NCBI RefSeq assembly: GCF_017811175.1
Contig: NZ_JACWIJ010000002.1
Coordinates: forward strand, 1,860,001-1,924,000
DNA length: 64,000 nt
Direction of reading: 5' to 3'
Source of the DNA: Melaminivora jejuensis
GTDB lineage: Bacteria; Pseudomonadota; Gammaproteobacteria; Burkholderiales; Burkholderiaceae_C
Below are positions 1-10,112 of this stretch, one piece after another. A program made the translations under genes and the position numbers. The notes under the pieces are model-generated. The model was not told the origin of the DNA. It saw nothing but the letters and a program-made list of their open reading frames with translations, and did not search any database. Within the stretch, counting starts at the first letter, position 1. The number at the start of each line of letters is the position of its first letter.

Positions 1-735
1 TTCTCGCGCGATGCCAACGTCAGCCTGTCGGGCAGCTTCGGCACGCTGCGCCTGGGCCGCTGGATGGCGCCCAACTTCCTGCCCTCGGTGCTGGCCAACC
101 CGATGGGCGACTCGTTCACCTTCGCGCCGCTGATCGTGCATATGAACGTGCCGCTGTTCAACGGCTCGGGCTGGCAAGCCACCACGCCGTCGGATACCGG
201 CTGGAGCAACCAGATCGCCTACTCCACGCCCGACATCAACGGCTTCAAGGCCAACTTGCAGTACCAGTTCGGCGAGCAGCCCGGCGACAACGGCAAGAAG
301 AACGTCGGCGCCAACTTCTTCTACTTCGGCGGCCCGCTGCTGCTGACCGGCTACTACGAGCGCGACCAGATCAGCAACCCCGGCCAGGGCGCGTATTTCG
401 GCACCACCAAGAAGGACTGGATGCTGGGCGCAGCCTATGACTTCCAGGTCGCCAAGCCCTACCTGACCTACGGCCAGACCAAGGCCGACAACGCACCGGG
501 CCGCGCCAAGACACTGCAGATCGGCGTGTCGGCCCCGCTGGGCGCGGGCAAGGTGCTGGCCTCGTGGGCCAAGACCGATCTGTCGGCCAGCGACATCAAC
601 CGCAAGACGCTGACCGTGGGCTACGACTACAACCTGTCCAAGCGCACCGATGTCTATGCCATGCTGATGAATGACAAGATCACCCACCAAAGCTCGGGCT
701 CCAGCTTCGGCGTGGGCATCCGCCATCGCTTCTGA
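1..735 (+). CDS. Gram-negative outer-membrane porin, C-terminal part (5' end outside window)
   Basis: The reading frame is open from base 1, so the start lies upstream of the window; 244 residues remain. The visible part alternates short turns and amphipathic strands (for example LQYQFGEQPGD, NFFYFGGPLLLTGYYERD, LTVGYDYNLSKRTDVYAML), the pattern of the 16-stranded OmpC-like trimeric porins common in Burkholderiales. It ends in GIRHRF; a terminal aromatic residue is the usual BAM recognition signal for outer-membrane insertion. Such porins allow passive diffusion of small hydrophilic solutes. A strong hairpin-T-run terminator follows directly, so it ends its transcript. Substrate preference cannot be judged from this fragment. 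Confidence 0.9.
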   Translation, partial: FSRDANVSLSGSFGTLRLGRWMAPNFLPSVLANPMGDSFTFAPLIVHMNVPLFNGSGWQATTPSDTGWSNQIAYSTPDINGFKANLQYQFGEQPGDNGKKNVGANFFYFGGPLLLTGYYERDQISNPGQGAYFGTTKKDWMLGAAYDFQVAKPYLTYGQTKADNAPGRAKTLQIGVSAPLGAGKVLASWAKTDLSASDINRKTLTVGYDYNLSKRTDVYAMLMNDKITHQSSGSSFGVGIRHRF

Positions 736-756
736 GCCCCGGCGGCCCCGCCCAAG

Positions 757-782
757 GCACGCGCCCGGCGCGTGCTTTTTTT
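757..782 (+). terminator. Rho-independent terminator after the porin
   Basis: A perfect 8-bp stem GCACGCGC/GCGCGTGC with a 3-base loop is followed by seven T residues, 22 bases after the porin stop codon. Confidence 0.92.
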
Positions 783-848
783 ATGATGAAATACCCCTCA
801 AAACCAATACCAGCAAGCGCTGACAGCTATATCTTACATAGCGATAAA
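783..848 (+). repeat. Dispersed repeat, copy a
   Basis: Contains CCAGCAAGCGCTGACAGCTA (bases 810-829) preceded by an A/C-rich arm (CCCTCAAAACC) and followed by an AT-rich tail. It lies between the porin terminator and the HIT gene and is one of at least twelve related copies in the window. Confidence 0.8.
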
Positions 849-867
849 GCAATGAAAGGACTGCCCC

Positions 868-1314
868 ATGCCGATGTTTGTTGACACCTCGCCGCCCGGC
901 CAGTGCATCTTTTGCCGCCTGGTGGCGCGCGACATCCCGGCGGCCATCGTGCATGAGGACGAGCTGACCATCGCCTTCATGGATCTGGGCCAGGTCACGC
1001 CCGGTCATGTGCTGGTAGCCAGCCGCCGCCATGCCGTGACGCTGACCGATCTGACGCCCGAAGAAGCCGGCGCCGTGATGCAGACTGCGCAGCGCGTGGC
1101 GCGTGCTGTGCAGGCCGCATTCGACCCGGCCGGCCTGACGCTGCTGCAGGCCAACGGCGCCGTGGGCGGGCAGACCGTGGGGCACTTCCACATCCACGTC
1201 GTACCGCGCCACGCGGACGACGGCATCGCCCTGAGCTGGCCGCGCAAGGAGCCCGGCGCCCAGGTGCTGGCCGACTACGCCGCCCGCCTGCGCGCGGCCC
1301 TGGCCGAGCTGTGA
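868..1314 (+). CDS. HIT-family nucleotide-binding protein
   Basis: A 148-residue histidine-triad protein, probably a purine nucleoside phosphoramidase or dinucleotide-polyphosphate hydrolase acting in the cytoplasm. The triad is visible as H106-F-H108-I-H110 followed by VVPRH, and a C13-x2-C16 pair near the N-terminus resembles the zinc site seen in many HIT proteins. The length matches the family (110-150 residues). The ATG at 868 follows a weak AAGGA-like ribosome site. The stop overlaps the GTG start of the next gene (GTGA), so the two are probably co-translated. The natural substrate cannot be inferred. Confidence 0.9.
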   Translation: MPMFVDTSPPGQCIFCRLVARDIPAAIVHEDELTIAFMDLGQVTPGHVLVASRRHAVTLTDLTPEEAGAVMQTAQRVARAVQAAFDPAGLTLLQANGAVGGQTVGHFHIHVVPRHADDGIALSWPRKEPGAQVLADYAARLRAALAEL

Positions 1315-2630
1315 GCGGCGCGGAAAACAGCCCCCTGCCCCGGCGTGCCAAAGCCGCGCCCGGCCCCGATCCCATGCCTGCCAAGACCCTGACCGCCAGC
1401 GCCCACCCCGGCAGCGCCGGCACCCCGGCGCCCCCGCTGCCGCCCGGCCTGGCCGTGCTGCTGCTGGCGCTGCTGATGAGCATCCAGCCGGTCACCACCG
1501 ACCTGTACCTGCCGGCGCTGCCGGCGCTCACGCGCAGCCTGGGCGCGCCGGTGTCGGCGGGCCAGCTCACGCTGTCGGCGCTGCTGCTGGCCTTCGGCAG
1601 CTCGCAACTGCTGTGGGGGCCGCTGTCGGATCGCTTCGGGCGCCGGCCCATCCTGCTCATCGGCCTGGCGCTGTACGTGCTGGCCTCGGTGGGCAGCGCG
1701 CTGGCCCCCGACATGGCGCTGCTGGTGCTGTGGCGCACGCTGCAGGGTGCGGCCATGGGCGCGGCCGTCATGTGTGCGCGCGCCATGGTGCGCGACCTAT
1801 ACACGCCGCTGGCCGGCGCGCGCGCCATGTCGCGCGCACTGACCGGGCTGGGCATCATCGCCTGCCTGTGCGCGCCCATCGGCGGCGCGCTGACCGAAGC
1901 GCTGGGCTGGCGCGCGGCGCTGCTGGCGCTCACGGCGTATGGCTGCGCCACGCTGTTCATGGTCTGGCGCCACATGCCCGAGACCCTGGCGCAGCCCAAC
2001 CCGCGCGCGCTGCAGCCGGCCACCTTTGCGCGCAACTGGGCGCTGGTGCTGCGCTCGCCCACGTTCTGGGCGTTCTCGCTGCTGACCACGGCCAGCTACG
2101 GCGGGCTGTTCACCTTTCTGGCGTCCTCGTCCTTCGTCTATATCGATGTGCTGGGCCTGACGCGCACGCAGTACGGCCTGGCGCTGCTGTCCACCGCCGC
2201 GTTTTATCTACTGGGCACGCTGCTGTGCCGGCGCCTGCTGGCGCGCTGGAGCGTGGCGCAGACAGTGGCCTTCGGCGCGGCGCTCAGCCTGGCCGGCGGT
2301 CTGCTGACGCTGGCCATCGCCTGGGCCGGCTGGCACAGCACGGCCACGCTGCTGCCGCCCTTTTACCTGTTCATGATCGGCCACGGCATCCACCAGCCCT
2401 GCGGGCAGTCGGGCGCTGTGGGGCCGTTTCCGCAGGCTGCCGGCGTGGCCTCGGCGCTCAACGGCTTCATGATGATGCTGGCCGCCTTTGCCATCGGCCT
2501 GTGGCTGGGCCGGGCGCTGGACGGCAGCATCTGGCCGCTGATGCACGGCGTGGCGCTGTGGTCGGTGCTGCTGGCCGGCGTCGCCTGGACGCTGGTGCAG
2601 CGCCACGGGGAGCCTGCCCATGCCCGCTGA
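1311..2630 (+). CDS. MFS multidrug efflux transporter, Bcr/CflA type
   Basis: A 439-residue inner-membrane protein with about twelve hydrophobic segments. The signature [17 protein letters not shown] segment (here [15 protein letters not shown], about residues 60-74) and the loop [14 protein letters not shown] after TM2 mark the DHA1 Bcr/CflA drug:proton antiporter group, which exports compounds such as bicyclomycin or sulfonamides in other species. The GTG start at 1311 overlaps the previous stop; it gives a Pro/Ala-rich leader of about 45 residues before TM1, so the ATG at 1374 is a realistic alternative. The 3' end overlaps miaA by 11 bases. Confidence 0.88.
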   Translation: MSGAENSPLPRRAKAAPGPDPMPAKTLTASAHPGSAGTPAPPLPPGLAVLLLALLMSIQPVTTDLYLPALPALTRSLGAPVSAGQLTLSALLLAFGSSQLLWGPLSDRFGRRPILLIGLALYVLASVGSALAPDMALLVLWRTLQGAAMGAAVMCARAMVRDLYTPLAGARAMSRALTGLGIIACLCAPIGGALTEALGWRAALLALTAYGCATLFMVWRHMPETLAQPNPRALQPATFARNWALVLRSPTFWAFSLLTTASYGGLFTFLASSSFVYIDVLGLTRTQYGLALLSTAAFYLLGTLLCRRLLARWSVAQTVAFGAALSLAGGLLTLAIAWAGWHSTATLLPPFYLFMIGHGIHQPCGQSGAVGPFPQAAGVASALNGFMMMLAAFAIGLWLGRALDGSIWPLMHGVALWSVLLAGVAWTLVQRHGEPAHAR

Positions 2631-3600
2631 AGCACCGCTGCAGCCCATCGCCCTGGCCGGCCCCACCGCTTCGGGCAAGACCGCCGGCGCGCTGGCGATC
2701 GCCGCCGCGCTGGCCCCGCAGGTGCCGGTGGAGATCATCAGCGTGGACTCGGCGCTGGTCTATCGCGGCATGGACATCGGCACTGCCAAGCCGACAGCGG
2801 CGGAGTTGGCTGCCGCGCCGCACCATTTGATCGACATCCGCGACCCGCGCCAGGCCTACAGCGCCGCCGAGTTCGTGCAGGACGCCACGCGCCTGATCGG
2901 CGAGATCCAGGCGCGCGGCGCGCTGCCGCTGCTGGTGGGCGGCACCATGCTGTACTTCAAGGCGCTGCTGGACGGCATCGACGACATGCCGGCAGCCGAT
3001 ACCGCCGTGCGCGCACGGCTCGATGCCCAGGCCGCCGCCATCGGCTGGCCGGCCATGCACGCCGAGCTGGCGCGCATCGACCCGGCCAGCGCCGCCCGCC
3101 TGGCGCCGGGCGACAGCCAGCGCATCCAGCGGGCGCTGGAGGTGTGGCACATCTCGGGCCGGTCTCTGTCGAGCTTTCACACTACAAAAAAGGCAGCTGG
3201 AGACGCTGATCCAGCATGGGCTGGACGGCTTTTTTCCCTGGAGCCGCAGAATCGTGCCTGGCTGCACCAGCGCATCGCCCGGCGCTTCGAGGCCATGCTG
3301 GCCGAGGGCTTTCTGGAAGAAGTCATGCGCCTGCGCGCGCGTGGCGACCTGCACCCCGATCTGCCCAGTATGCGCTGCGTGGGCTACCGCCAGGCGTGGG
3401 AGGCGCTGGATGGCACCTACCCGCTGGCGGGCCTGCCCGAGCGCGGCATCGCCGCCACGCGCCAGCTGGCCAAGCGCCAGATCACCTGGCTGCGCGGCAT
3501 GGCGCAGCGGCGCATCATCGCCTGTGACCAGCCCGGCGCCACCGAAGCACTGGTGCAGGCTGTGCGCCAGTGCCTGCACGCCAAGGCGCCCCAGCCATGA
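2620..3600 (+). CDS. miaA: tRNA dimethylallyltransferase MiaA
   Basis: A 326-residue enzyme that transfers dimethylallyl from DMAPP to N6 of A37 in tRNAs reading UNN codons. The P-loop GPTASGKT is at residues 14-21, followed by the substrate segment [20 protein letters not shown] and the [11 protein letters not shown] block typical of MiaA; the C-terminal part carries [10 protein letters not shown] and [11 protein letters not shown]. The length is normal. A segment at about residues 188-204 is encoded by a degenerate copy of the dispersed repeat, lying between the SFHT motif and the FSLEP strand. The gene overlaps the efflux gene upstream and the ABC ATPase downstream (ATGA). Its substrate DMAPP comes from the pathway that starts with dxs at 27 kb. 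Confidence 0.96.
   Translation: MPAEAPLQPIALAGPTASGKTAGALAIAAALAPQVPVEIISVDSALVYRGMDIGTAKPTAAELAAAPHHLIDIRDPRQAYSAAEFVQDATRLIGEIQARGALPLLVGGTMLYFKALLDGIDDMPAADTAVRARLDAQAAAIGWPAMHAELARIDPASAARLAPGDSQRIQRALEVWHISGRSLSSFHTTKKAAGDADPAWAGRLFSLEPQNRAWLHQRIARRFEAMLAEGFLEEVMRLRARGDLHPDLPSMRCVGYRQAWEALDGTYPLAGLPERGIAATRQLAKRQITWLRGMAQRRIIACDQPGATEALVQAVRQCLHAKAPQP
3183..3222 (-). repeat. Dispersed repeat, copy j, inside miaA
   Basis: On the minus strand the segment reads CTGGATCAGCGTCTCCAGCT, matching the copy upstream of dxs (CTGGACAAGCGTCGCCAGCT) at 17 of 20 bases, followed by a T-rich tail. It is translated as part of MiaA without breaking the frame. It is degenerate, so the relationship is probable rather than certain. 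Confidence 0.5.
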
Positions 3601-4292
3601 CCCCAGCGGCCCCGACAGCACCCCTGGCAGCGGCCCTGCAGGTCAGCCAACTGGCCAAGCACTATGGCAACGCGCCGGTGTTTGCCGGGGTGAGTTTTGC
3701 CGTCGCACCGGGCGAATTCGTCGCCATCGTGGGCGACTCGGGCGTGGGCAAGTCCACGCTGCTCAACTGCCTGGCCGGGCTGGATCGCTGGGATGCCGGC
3801 CGCATCCGGCACGGCAGCACCGACCTGGGCGCACTGGACGAGACGCAGCGCGCCGTATGGCGGCGCGCGCACGTGGGCTTCGTGTTCCAGGCCTTCCACG
3901 TGCTGCCGCATCTGAGCGTGGCGCAGAACGTGGCGCTGCCGCTGATGCTGCTGGGCTGGCCCCGGGCACGGCGCGAGGCGCGCGTGCAGGCCATGCTGCA
4001 GGCCGTCGGCCTGGATGGCCTGGGCGGGCGGCTGCCGCAGCAGCTCAGCGGCGGGCAGCTGCAGCGCGTGGCCATCGCCCGGGCGCTGGCCCACCGCCCG
4101 CCCCTGCTGCTGGCCGACGAGCCCACCGGCAACCTGGATCCGGACACGGCGGCGCGTGTCATGGACGCCTTGATCGCCCAGACACGCGAGCACGGCACGG
4201 CGCTGGTGCTGGTCACCCATGCACCGGCAGCGGCGCAGCGCGCCGATCGGGTGCTGCGGCTGACGGCGCAGGGAATGTGGCCGCCAGCCTGA
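3597..4292 (+). CDS. ABC transporter ATP-binding protein, LolD/MacB-like
   Basis: A 231-residue ABC ATPase. Walker A is GDSGVGKS at residues 46-53, the Q-loop follows in VGFVFQAF, the signature is [15 protein letters not shown], and Walker B is [12 protein letters not shown]. The short Q-loop-to-signature spacing and the EPTGNLD box place it in the LolD/MacB/FtsE group that works with FtsX-like permeases to extract or export substrates rather than import them. The ATG at 3597 overlaps the miaA stop. The likely partner is the broken FtsX-like permease at 4919-7554, with the lipocalin at 10112-11227 as a third component; the trio resembles the AttEFGH-type systems. A heat-shock gene on the opposite strand separates ATPase and permease. 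Confidence 0.9.
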   Translation: MTPAAPTAPLAAALQVSQLAKHYGNAPVFAGVSFAVAPGEFVAIVGDSGVGKSTLLNCLAGLDRWDAGRIRHGSTDLGALDETQRAVWRRAHVGFVFQAFHVLPHLSVAQNVALPLMLLGWPRARREARVQAMLQAVGLDGLGGRLPQQLSGGQLQRVAIARALAHRPPLLLADEPTGNLDPDTAARVMDALIAQTREHGTALVLVTHAPAAAQRADRVLRLTAQGMWPPA

Positions 4293-4326
4293 CGCGGGCC
4301 AGCCGCAGGCGGCCCGGGCCGCGCCC

Positions 4327-4758
4327 TTACTCGATGGCCAGCCGCTGGGCCTTGCCGCCCTGCTTCTTGGGCAGCGTCAGGTGCAGCACGCCGTTGTCGT
4401 ACCTGGCCTTGCACTGGCCGGCCTCGACCTCCATGGGCAGCTGGAAGCTGCGCGCCACCGAGCCGTAGAAACGCTCGCTGCGCAGGGTCTTCTCGCCCTC
4501 TTTCTTTTCATCGTGCTGACGCACCTCGGCGCGCAGCGTGACCACCGGGCCGTCCACGGAGACGTGGATGTCCTCCTTGGCCACGCCGGGCACTTCCGCC
4601 TGGACTTTGTAGGCGTTTTCGTCCTCCTTCACGTCGATCTTGATCTGCGAAGGCTGGGGCAGGCTGTCGCCGTGCAGCGGGCGCACGTAAAAGCCCGGAG
4701 CGAAGTCCCTGAAAAAATCGTCGAACAGGCTGCCGCCGCGTGTCACCAGAGAATTCAT
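4327..4758 (-). CDS. Small heat-shock protein, Hsp20/alpha-crystallin family
   Basis: A 143-residue ATP-independent chaperone that holds unfolding proteins in the cytoplasm. The alpha-crystallin domain covers about residues 38-135 (IKIDVKEDENAYKVQAEVPG, then the RFYGSVARSFQLP strand and the conserved A-x-x-x-NGVL box as ARYDNGVLHLTLPKK). The start ATG at 4758 is preceded by a good AGGAG site. The gene is transcribed against its neighbours, sitting between an ABC ATPase and its probable permease partner. A CTTGAAA box upstream could be part of a heat-shock promoter. Confidence 0.94.
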   Translation of the reverse strand: MNSLVTRGGSLFDDFFRDFAPGFYVRPLHGDSLPQPSQIKIDVKEDENAYKVQAEVPGVAKEDIHVSVDGPVVTLRAEVRQHDEKKEGEKTLRSERFYGSVARSFQLPMEVEAGQCKARYDNGVLHLTLPKKQGGKAQRLAIE

Positions 4759-4865
4759 GGCAAAACTCCTCATGTCATGGATGGGTTGAAGCCAGCGGCA
4801 CACATGACCCGCCACGTCGGCAGGATCAGCAGCCGCTGGAATGGACGCTGAAGTCCGTCTCAGGG

Positions 4866-4894
4866 TAAATACGTATGAAAACCTCTTTTTCAAG
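4866..4894 (-). promoter_or_regulatory. Possible heat-shock (sigma-32-like) promoter for the Hsp20 gene
   Basis: On the minus strand CTTGAAA (bases 4894-4888) matches the sigma-32 -35 consensus and lies about 130 bases upstream of the Hsp20 start. A convincing CCCCAT-type -10 box is not visible, so this is only suggestive. Confidence 0.25.
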
Positions 4895-4918
4895 CGCAAG
4901 GCCAGTGCTCGTTGCAGC

Positions 4919-7554
4919 GTGATCGCGCTCTTTCGCCTCCTTGCCTGGCAGGAGTTGCGCCGCCACGCGGGCCGCAGCCTGGTGGCCGCCGCGGCCGTGA
5001 TGCTGGGCGTGGCGCTGGCCTTTGCCGTGCACCTGATCAATGCCTCGGCGCTGCAGGAGTTCACCCGCGCGACGCGCGCCGCCGGCGGCCAGCCCGACGT
5101 GCAACTGCGCGCGCGCCAGGGCGGCCTGCCGGAAGAGTCGTACGCGCTGGTTGCCGCCGCGCCCCAGGTTGCGCGCGCCGCGCCGGTGCTGGAAGTGACC
5201 ACCAGCGCATCGCGCGACACCGAGGCGAGCGATGCAGCAGGTGACAGCGCCCCGAACGCCATGCAAGCCGTCGATGCCGCCTCCGTGCGCCTGCGCGTCG
5301 TCGGCGCCGACGCGCTGGCGCTGGCGTCCATGGCGCCTGGGCTGATGCCGCGCCTGGCGCCCGGCGCCGACCGGCTCGCACTCTTCGCGCCGGCGACCCT
5401 CTTCTTGAACGCAGCAGCCGCGCAGGCGCTGGGCCTGCCGCTCGGGGCTGCCGCCGAGCAGCAATTGCTGCAATTGCAGGTCGGCGTGCAGCGCGTGCCG
5501 GTGCGCGTGGCCGGCAGCGTCGCGGCAGGCGGCGGGCCGCTGGCGGTCATGGACATTGGCGCGGCGCAGGATCTGTTTGGCCGCGGCGGCGAGCTCTCGC
5601 GCATCGACGTGCTGCTGCGCCCAGGCGCGAGCCGCGCCGAGCTGGAGCGGCATCTGGCCGCCCTGCCCGGCTGGCCGGGCGGCATTCTGGTGGCCGAGCC
5701 GGCCGACAGCGCCGCGCAGGTCGATCAACTCTCGCGCGCCTACCGCGTCAACCTGACGGTGCTGGCGCTGGTCGCCCTGTTCACCGGCGCCTTCCTCGTG
5801 TATTCGGTGCTGGCGCTGGCCGTGGCGCGACGTGCGCCGCAATTGGCCCTGCTGGCCGTGCTGGGCGCCACGCCGCGCCAGCGCCTGCTGCTGGTGTTGT
5901 CGCAAGCCGCAGGGCTGGGCGTGGCCGGCAGCGCCGCCGGCATCGCCCTGGGCGCGGCGCTGGCGGCGCTGGCGCTACGCGTGCTGGGGGTGATCTGGGC
6001 GGGGGCTACTTCACCGGCGTGCAGCCGGCGCTGCAGTGGAGCACCGCCGCCGCGCTGCTGTACGGCGCACTGGGCCTGATTGCCGCGCTGGCCGGCGGCT
6101 GGTGGCCGGCGCTGGCCGCGCGGCGCATCGCCCCGGCGCCGACGCTCAAGAGCGTGGGCCTGATGCAGTCGCGCCCGGCGCGCGCCGGGCTGGGGGCGGC
6201 GCTGGTGCTGGCCTCAGGGGCCTGGCGCTGCTGCCGCCGCTGTGGGGCATTCCGCTGGCGGCCTATGTCTCGGTCGGCGTGCTGCTGGTGGGCGGCATCG
6301 CGCTGCTGCCCTGGCTGGTGCAGGGCGTGCTGGCGCTGGCCATGCCGCTGGCGCGGCGCGGCCCGCTGTGGCTGCTGGTGCTGGCGCGCGCCCAGCGCAT
6401 GCGCGCCAGCGCCGCCGTGGCCGTGGGCGGGTGGTGGCGGCGCTCAGCCTGGCGGTGGCGCTCACCGTGATGGTCGGCAGCTTTCGCACGTCCGTGGATC
6501 AGTGGCTCTCCGCCGTGCTGCCCGCGCCGCTGTACCTGCGCGCAGCCGGCAGCCCGGCGGGCGACGACGCGGCGGTGTTCACGCCCGATTTCGTGCAGGC
6601 CGCCGCGCAACTGCCCGAGGTCGAGCGCGTGCAACCCCAGCGCGTCAGCAGCGTGCAGCCCGATCCGGCCTTGCCTGCGGTGGCGCTGCTGGCGCGGCCC
6701 TTGTCGCCGCAGCCGGCGCAGGCCCTGCCCCTGGTCGGCGCGGCGCTGCCGGTGCCGGACGGGCAGATCGGCGTGTACGTGAGCGAGGCCATTGTGGATT
6801 TGTACGGCGTGCGTCCTGGGCAGGTCTGGCCGGCACTTTCCGAGGGTTTTGGGCCGCTAGACGTTGTGGGACAAGCGCGAGCAGCTACATTTTTCATAGC
6901 TGGTGTGTGGCGCGACTATGTGCGCCAGCACGGCGCCATCGCCATGGACAGCGGCGACTATCAACGCCTGACCGGCGACGCCCGCGCCAGCGATCTGGCG
7001 CTGTGGCCCGCGCCCGACGCCGATGAAGCGGCCGTGCGCGCCGCCGTGCTGGCGCTGGCGCGCAGCGAACTGGGCGCGCAGGCCGGCACGTTGGAGTTCA
7101 CCTCGTCCGGGCAGATCCGCCAGCGTTCGCTGGAACTGTTCGACCGCAGCTTTGCCGTGACCTACTGGCTGCAGGCCGTGGCCATTGGCATCGGCCTGTT
7201 CGGCGTGGCGGCCAGCTTCGGCGCCCAGGTGCTGGCGCGGCGCAAGGAGTTTGGGCTATTGGCCCACCTAGGCCTGACGCGCGCGCAAATCCTGGCCGTG
7301 GTCGCGGGCGAAGGGGCAGCCTGGACGGCAGTCGGCGCGCTGGCCGGCACGCTGCTGGGGCTGGCGGTGGCCGTGGTGCTGGTGCATGTGGTGAACCCGC
7401 AGAGTTTTCATTGGACGATGGAGCTGCGGGTGCCTGTGGGCGGCTGGCGGCGCTGGCGGCGGCGGTGATGGCAGCGGGGACGGTGACGGCGTGGGTGGCG
7501 GGACGGGCTGCGGTAGGGAGGGATGCGGTGCTGGCGGTGAGGGAAGACTGGTAG
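4919..7554 (+). pseudogene. FtsX-like ABC transporter permease, interrupted by four apparent frameshifts
   Basis: Joining the frames gives about 878 residues of a two-repeat FtsX/MacB-type permease: an N-terminal membrane segment (ELRRHAGRSLVAAAAVMLGV), a large periplasmic region, a membrane block near base 5750-5980, a second block at 6020-6480, another periplasmic region, and C-terminal membrane segments to the TAG at 7552. Continuity is lost at four places (G runs at 5986-5990, 6217-6220, 6429-6431, 7442-7443); adding one G at each restores the reading. Four single-base losses, all in G runs, look more like sequencing error than decay, but a true pseudogene cannot be excluded. The GTG at 4919 is the chosen start. 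It would partner the ATPase at 3597. A repeat copy lies in frame at 6868-6901. Confidence 0.8.
6868..6901 (+). repeat. Dispersed repeat, copy k, inside the permease gene
   Basis: GACAAGCGCGAGCAGCTACA followed by TTTTTCATAGCT matches the repeat core and its T-rich tail. It is translated in frame as part of the second periplasmic region (residues GQARAATFFIAG). Confidence 0.55.
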
Positions 7555-7665
7555 AAAAACGGGCTAAAAAATGGCCGAACCCGTTGCAGATCAACGGCTT
7601 GATGCCACTCCATTGCGATTGAAACCGCGCCTTTGCAAGCAGTTTGCGCCTGGGCTTCTCGTAAC

Positions 7666-8993
7666 GAGGGTGTGCAGAAATTTGTGTAAACGGACAATCC
7701 ACCGCCGGCGCAAGCCGGCCTGTCCGTAAGCACAATGAACACCAAGAAACACGACGTACCCGAAGAACTGCTCTCTGGCCTGCTGGCCAACTACAAGAAG
7801 CCCGAAGACCTCATCGGCGAGAACGGGCTGCTCAAGCAGTTGACCAAGCTGCTGGTCGAGCGAGCTTTGGACGCTGAGCTGACTGAGCACCTGGGCCATG
7901 AACGCAACGAGGCGGTGGCCAACCCCGCTGGCAACACCCGCAACGGCAAGAGCAAGAAGACCCTCAAGGGCGAGTTCGGCGAATTGCCCATCGAAGTGCC
8001 ACGCGAGCGCCATGGCAGCTTCGAGCCTCAGCTCATCCCCAAGCACCAGACCCGCTGGGCCGACTTCGACGACAAAATCATCTCGCTGTACGCCCGTGGC
8101 ATGACGGTGCGCGAGATACAGGCCCATCTCGAAGAGATGTATGGCACCGAGGTCTCACCCAGCTTGATTTCCTCGGTGACCGATGCCGTGGCCGATGAGG
8201 TCAAGGCCTGGCAGGCCAGACCGCTGGAGCCGATTTACCCCATCGTCTGACTGCATCCATGTGAAGGTGCGCGAGGGCGCAGTGCGGGTCAAGACGGTGT
8301 ACCTGGCCATCGGCATCACCATGACGGGCGAGAAGGAGGTGCTGGGTCTGTGGCTGGCGCAGACCGAGGGTGCCAAGTTCTGGCTGCAGGTTGTGACCGA
8401 ACTGCGCAACCGGGGCGTGCAGGACATCTTCATTGCCTGTGTCGATGGGCTCAAGGGCTTCCCGGACGCCATTGAGGCCGTCTTTCCCAAGGCGGTGGTG
8501 CAACTGTGCATCGTTCACATGGTGCGCCACAGCCTGAACTACGTCTCATGCAAGCGCCGCAAGGAAGTGGCTGCCGACCTGCGCCGCATCTACACGGCCG
8601 CCACCGCCGAAGAGGCCGAGCTGATGCTCGCAGAGTTCGAGGCCCGATGGGATGCCGAGTACCTGCCCATCGGCCAGTCATGGCGCAGGAACTGGAGTCG
8701 CTTGACCCCGTTCTTTGACTACCCGCCGGAAATCCGCAAGGTCATCTACACCACCAACGCCATCGAGTCGGTCAACATGAGCCTGAGGAAGCTGACCAAG
8801 AACCGGGGCTCGTTCCCCAGCGACGAGGCGCTGACCAAGCTGTTCTACCTGGCGCTGCGCAACATCAGCCAGAAGTGGAACATGCCCATCCGCGATTGGA
8901 AGGCCGCGCTGACCCGCTTTACCATTCAGTTCGGAGACCGCATCTCCGTCAATTGAAGTCCGACCCGTTTACACAAAAATTCGGACACGCCCC
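7666..8993 (+). mobile_element. IS256-family insertion sequence, transposase damaged
   Basis: An element of about 1.33 kb bounded by imperfect inverted repeats of about 26-28 bp that share TTTGTGTAAACGG at the inner side (left end about 7666-7693, right end about 8965-8993). It holds a single transposase gene split by a 5-base deletion. I see no clear 8-9 bp target duplication, so the outer edges are uncertain by a few bases or the duplication has decayed. The element lies between the permease and the PLP-enzyme gene, interrupting neither. The 110 bases between the permease stop and the left end hold nothing I recognise. Confidence 0.85.
7735..8956 (+). pseudogene. IS256-family (Mutator-type) transposase, frameshifted
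   Basis: The first part (170 residues from the ATG at 7735) has the typical N-terminal region with [12 protein letters not shown] and the [11 protein letters not shown] box, then stops at 8250. The second part continues in another frame from about 8250 with [12 protein letters not shown] through the catalytic core to 8956. Near 8240 the sequence reads GTCTGACTGC where the family pattern (V-Y-L-D-C) predicts five more bases, so a 5-bp deletion explains the break. The three acidic catalytic residues are present across both halves: D in SSDC, D in CVDGLKGFPDAIEAVFP, E in NAIESVN. The element is probably immobile unless helped in trans. Confidence 0.88.
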
Positions 8994-9056
8994 TGTCGGA
9001 AGTTGGACAAAAGCTTTCTGGACGGCTGTTGCCATACTCCCAAACACAATCCCGCC

Positions 9057-10112
9057 ATGATGTCCCCCTCCCCCTGGCTCCCCTCCGCCCTCGCCCGCAT
9101 CGAAGCCGACTACCACCGCAGCGCCGACACCCACCTGATCCCCCTGCCTCTGCCCGCCTTCGCCGCCGCCGGCATAGACCTGTACCTCAAGGACGAATCC
9201 ACCCACCCCACCGGCAGCCTCAAGCACCGCCTCGCGCGTTCGCTGTTTCTCTATGCGCTGTGCAATGGCTGGGTGCATGAAGGCTCGACCATCGTCGAGG
9301 CATCCAGCGGCTCCACGGCGGTGAGCGAGGCCTACTTCGCCCGGCTGCTCGGCCTGCCCTTCGTGGCGGTGATGCCGCGCTCGACGTCGGCGGAAAAGAT
9401 CGCGCTGATCGAGTTCTATGGCGGGCGCTGCCATTTCGTCGATCGCGCGGGCGATGTGTACGACGCAGCGCGTGCCGTGGCCGCCGAGACTGGCGGGCAC
9501 TACATGGATCAGTTCACCTACGCCGAGCGCGCCACCGACTGGCGCGGCAATAACAACATCGCCGAGAGCATGTTCACGCAGATGCAGCGCGAGCGGCATC
9601 CGCTGCCGCGCTGGATCGTGGTGGGCGCGGGCACGGGCGGCACCAGCGCGACGATTGGCCGCTACGTGCGCTTTCAGATGCATGACACGCAGGTGTGCGT
9701 GGCCGACCCGGCCGGCTCGGTGTTCAGCGCGTATCACCGTACGGGCGACGAGACGCTCACCGCGCCCGGCTCGCGCATCGAGGGCATTGGCCGCCCGCGC
9801 GTGGAGCCGAGCTTCATCCGCACGCTGGTCGATCGCATGGAGGAGGTGGCCGACGATGAGTCCATCGCGGCCATGCGTGCGCTGTCGGCACTGCTGGGCC
9901 GGCGCGTGGGGCCGTCCACCGGCACCAATTTCGTCGCCATGCTGCGGCTGGCGTGCGAGATGCGCGAACGCGGCGAGAGCGGCTCCATCCTGTCGCTGCT
10001 GTGCGACTCGGGCGAGCGCTATCTGCCCACCTACCACGACGAGGCCTGGGTGCAGCGCGTGGTCGGCGACTGCGCGGCAGCGCGCTCGCGCATCGATGCG
10101 CTGACTGTCTGA
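9057..10112 (+). CDS. PLP-dependent cysteine synthase/desulfhydrase-like enzyme (Cds1-like)
   Basis: A 351-residue fold-type II PLP enzyme. The Schiff-base lysine is in [11 protein letters not shown] (about residue 55), followed by an asparagine-free substrate loop [19 protein letters not shown] and the phosphate-binding glycine cluster [16 protein letters not shown]. The blocks [12 protein letters not shown] and [16 protein letters not shown] resemble the Cds1-type L-cysteine desulfhydrases, which release H2S, pyruvate and ammonia, more than the biosynthetic CysK/CysM enzymes. The start is the first of two ATGs at 9057/9060. The stop overlaps the next start (TGATG). The exact substrate is inferred from recalled similarity. 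Confidence 0.78.
   Translation: MMSPSPWLPSALARIEADYHRSADTHLIPLPLPAFAAAGIDLYLKDESTHPTGSLKHRLARSLFLYALCNGWVHEGSTIVEASSGSTAVSEAYFARLLGLPFVAVMPRSTSAEKIALIEFYGGRCHFVDRAGDVYDAARAVAAETGGHYMDQFTYAERATDWRGNNNIAESMFTQMQRERHPLPRWIVVGAGTGGTSATIGRYVRFQMHDTQVCVADPAGSVFSAYHRTGDETLTAPGSRIEGIGRPRVEPSFIRTLVDRMEEVADDESIAAMRALSALLGRRVGPSTGTNFVAMLRLACEMRERGESGSILSLLCDSGERYLPTYHDEAWVQRVVGDCAAARSRIDALTV

Noticed and set aside
7555..7665. Possible remnant of another mobile element left of the IS256 copy
   Set aside because: No recognisable coding similarity or terminal repeats could be found.
8183..8260. Programmed frameshift in the IS256 transposase
   Set aside because: IS256 transposases are made from one frame, there is no slippery heptamer, and a 5-base deletion explains the break.
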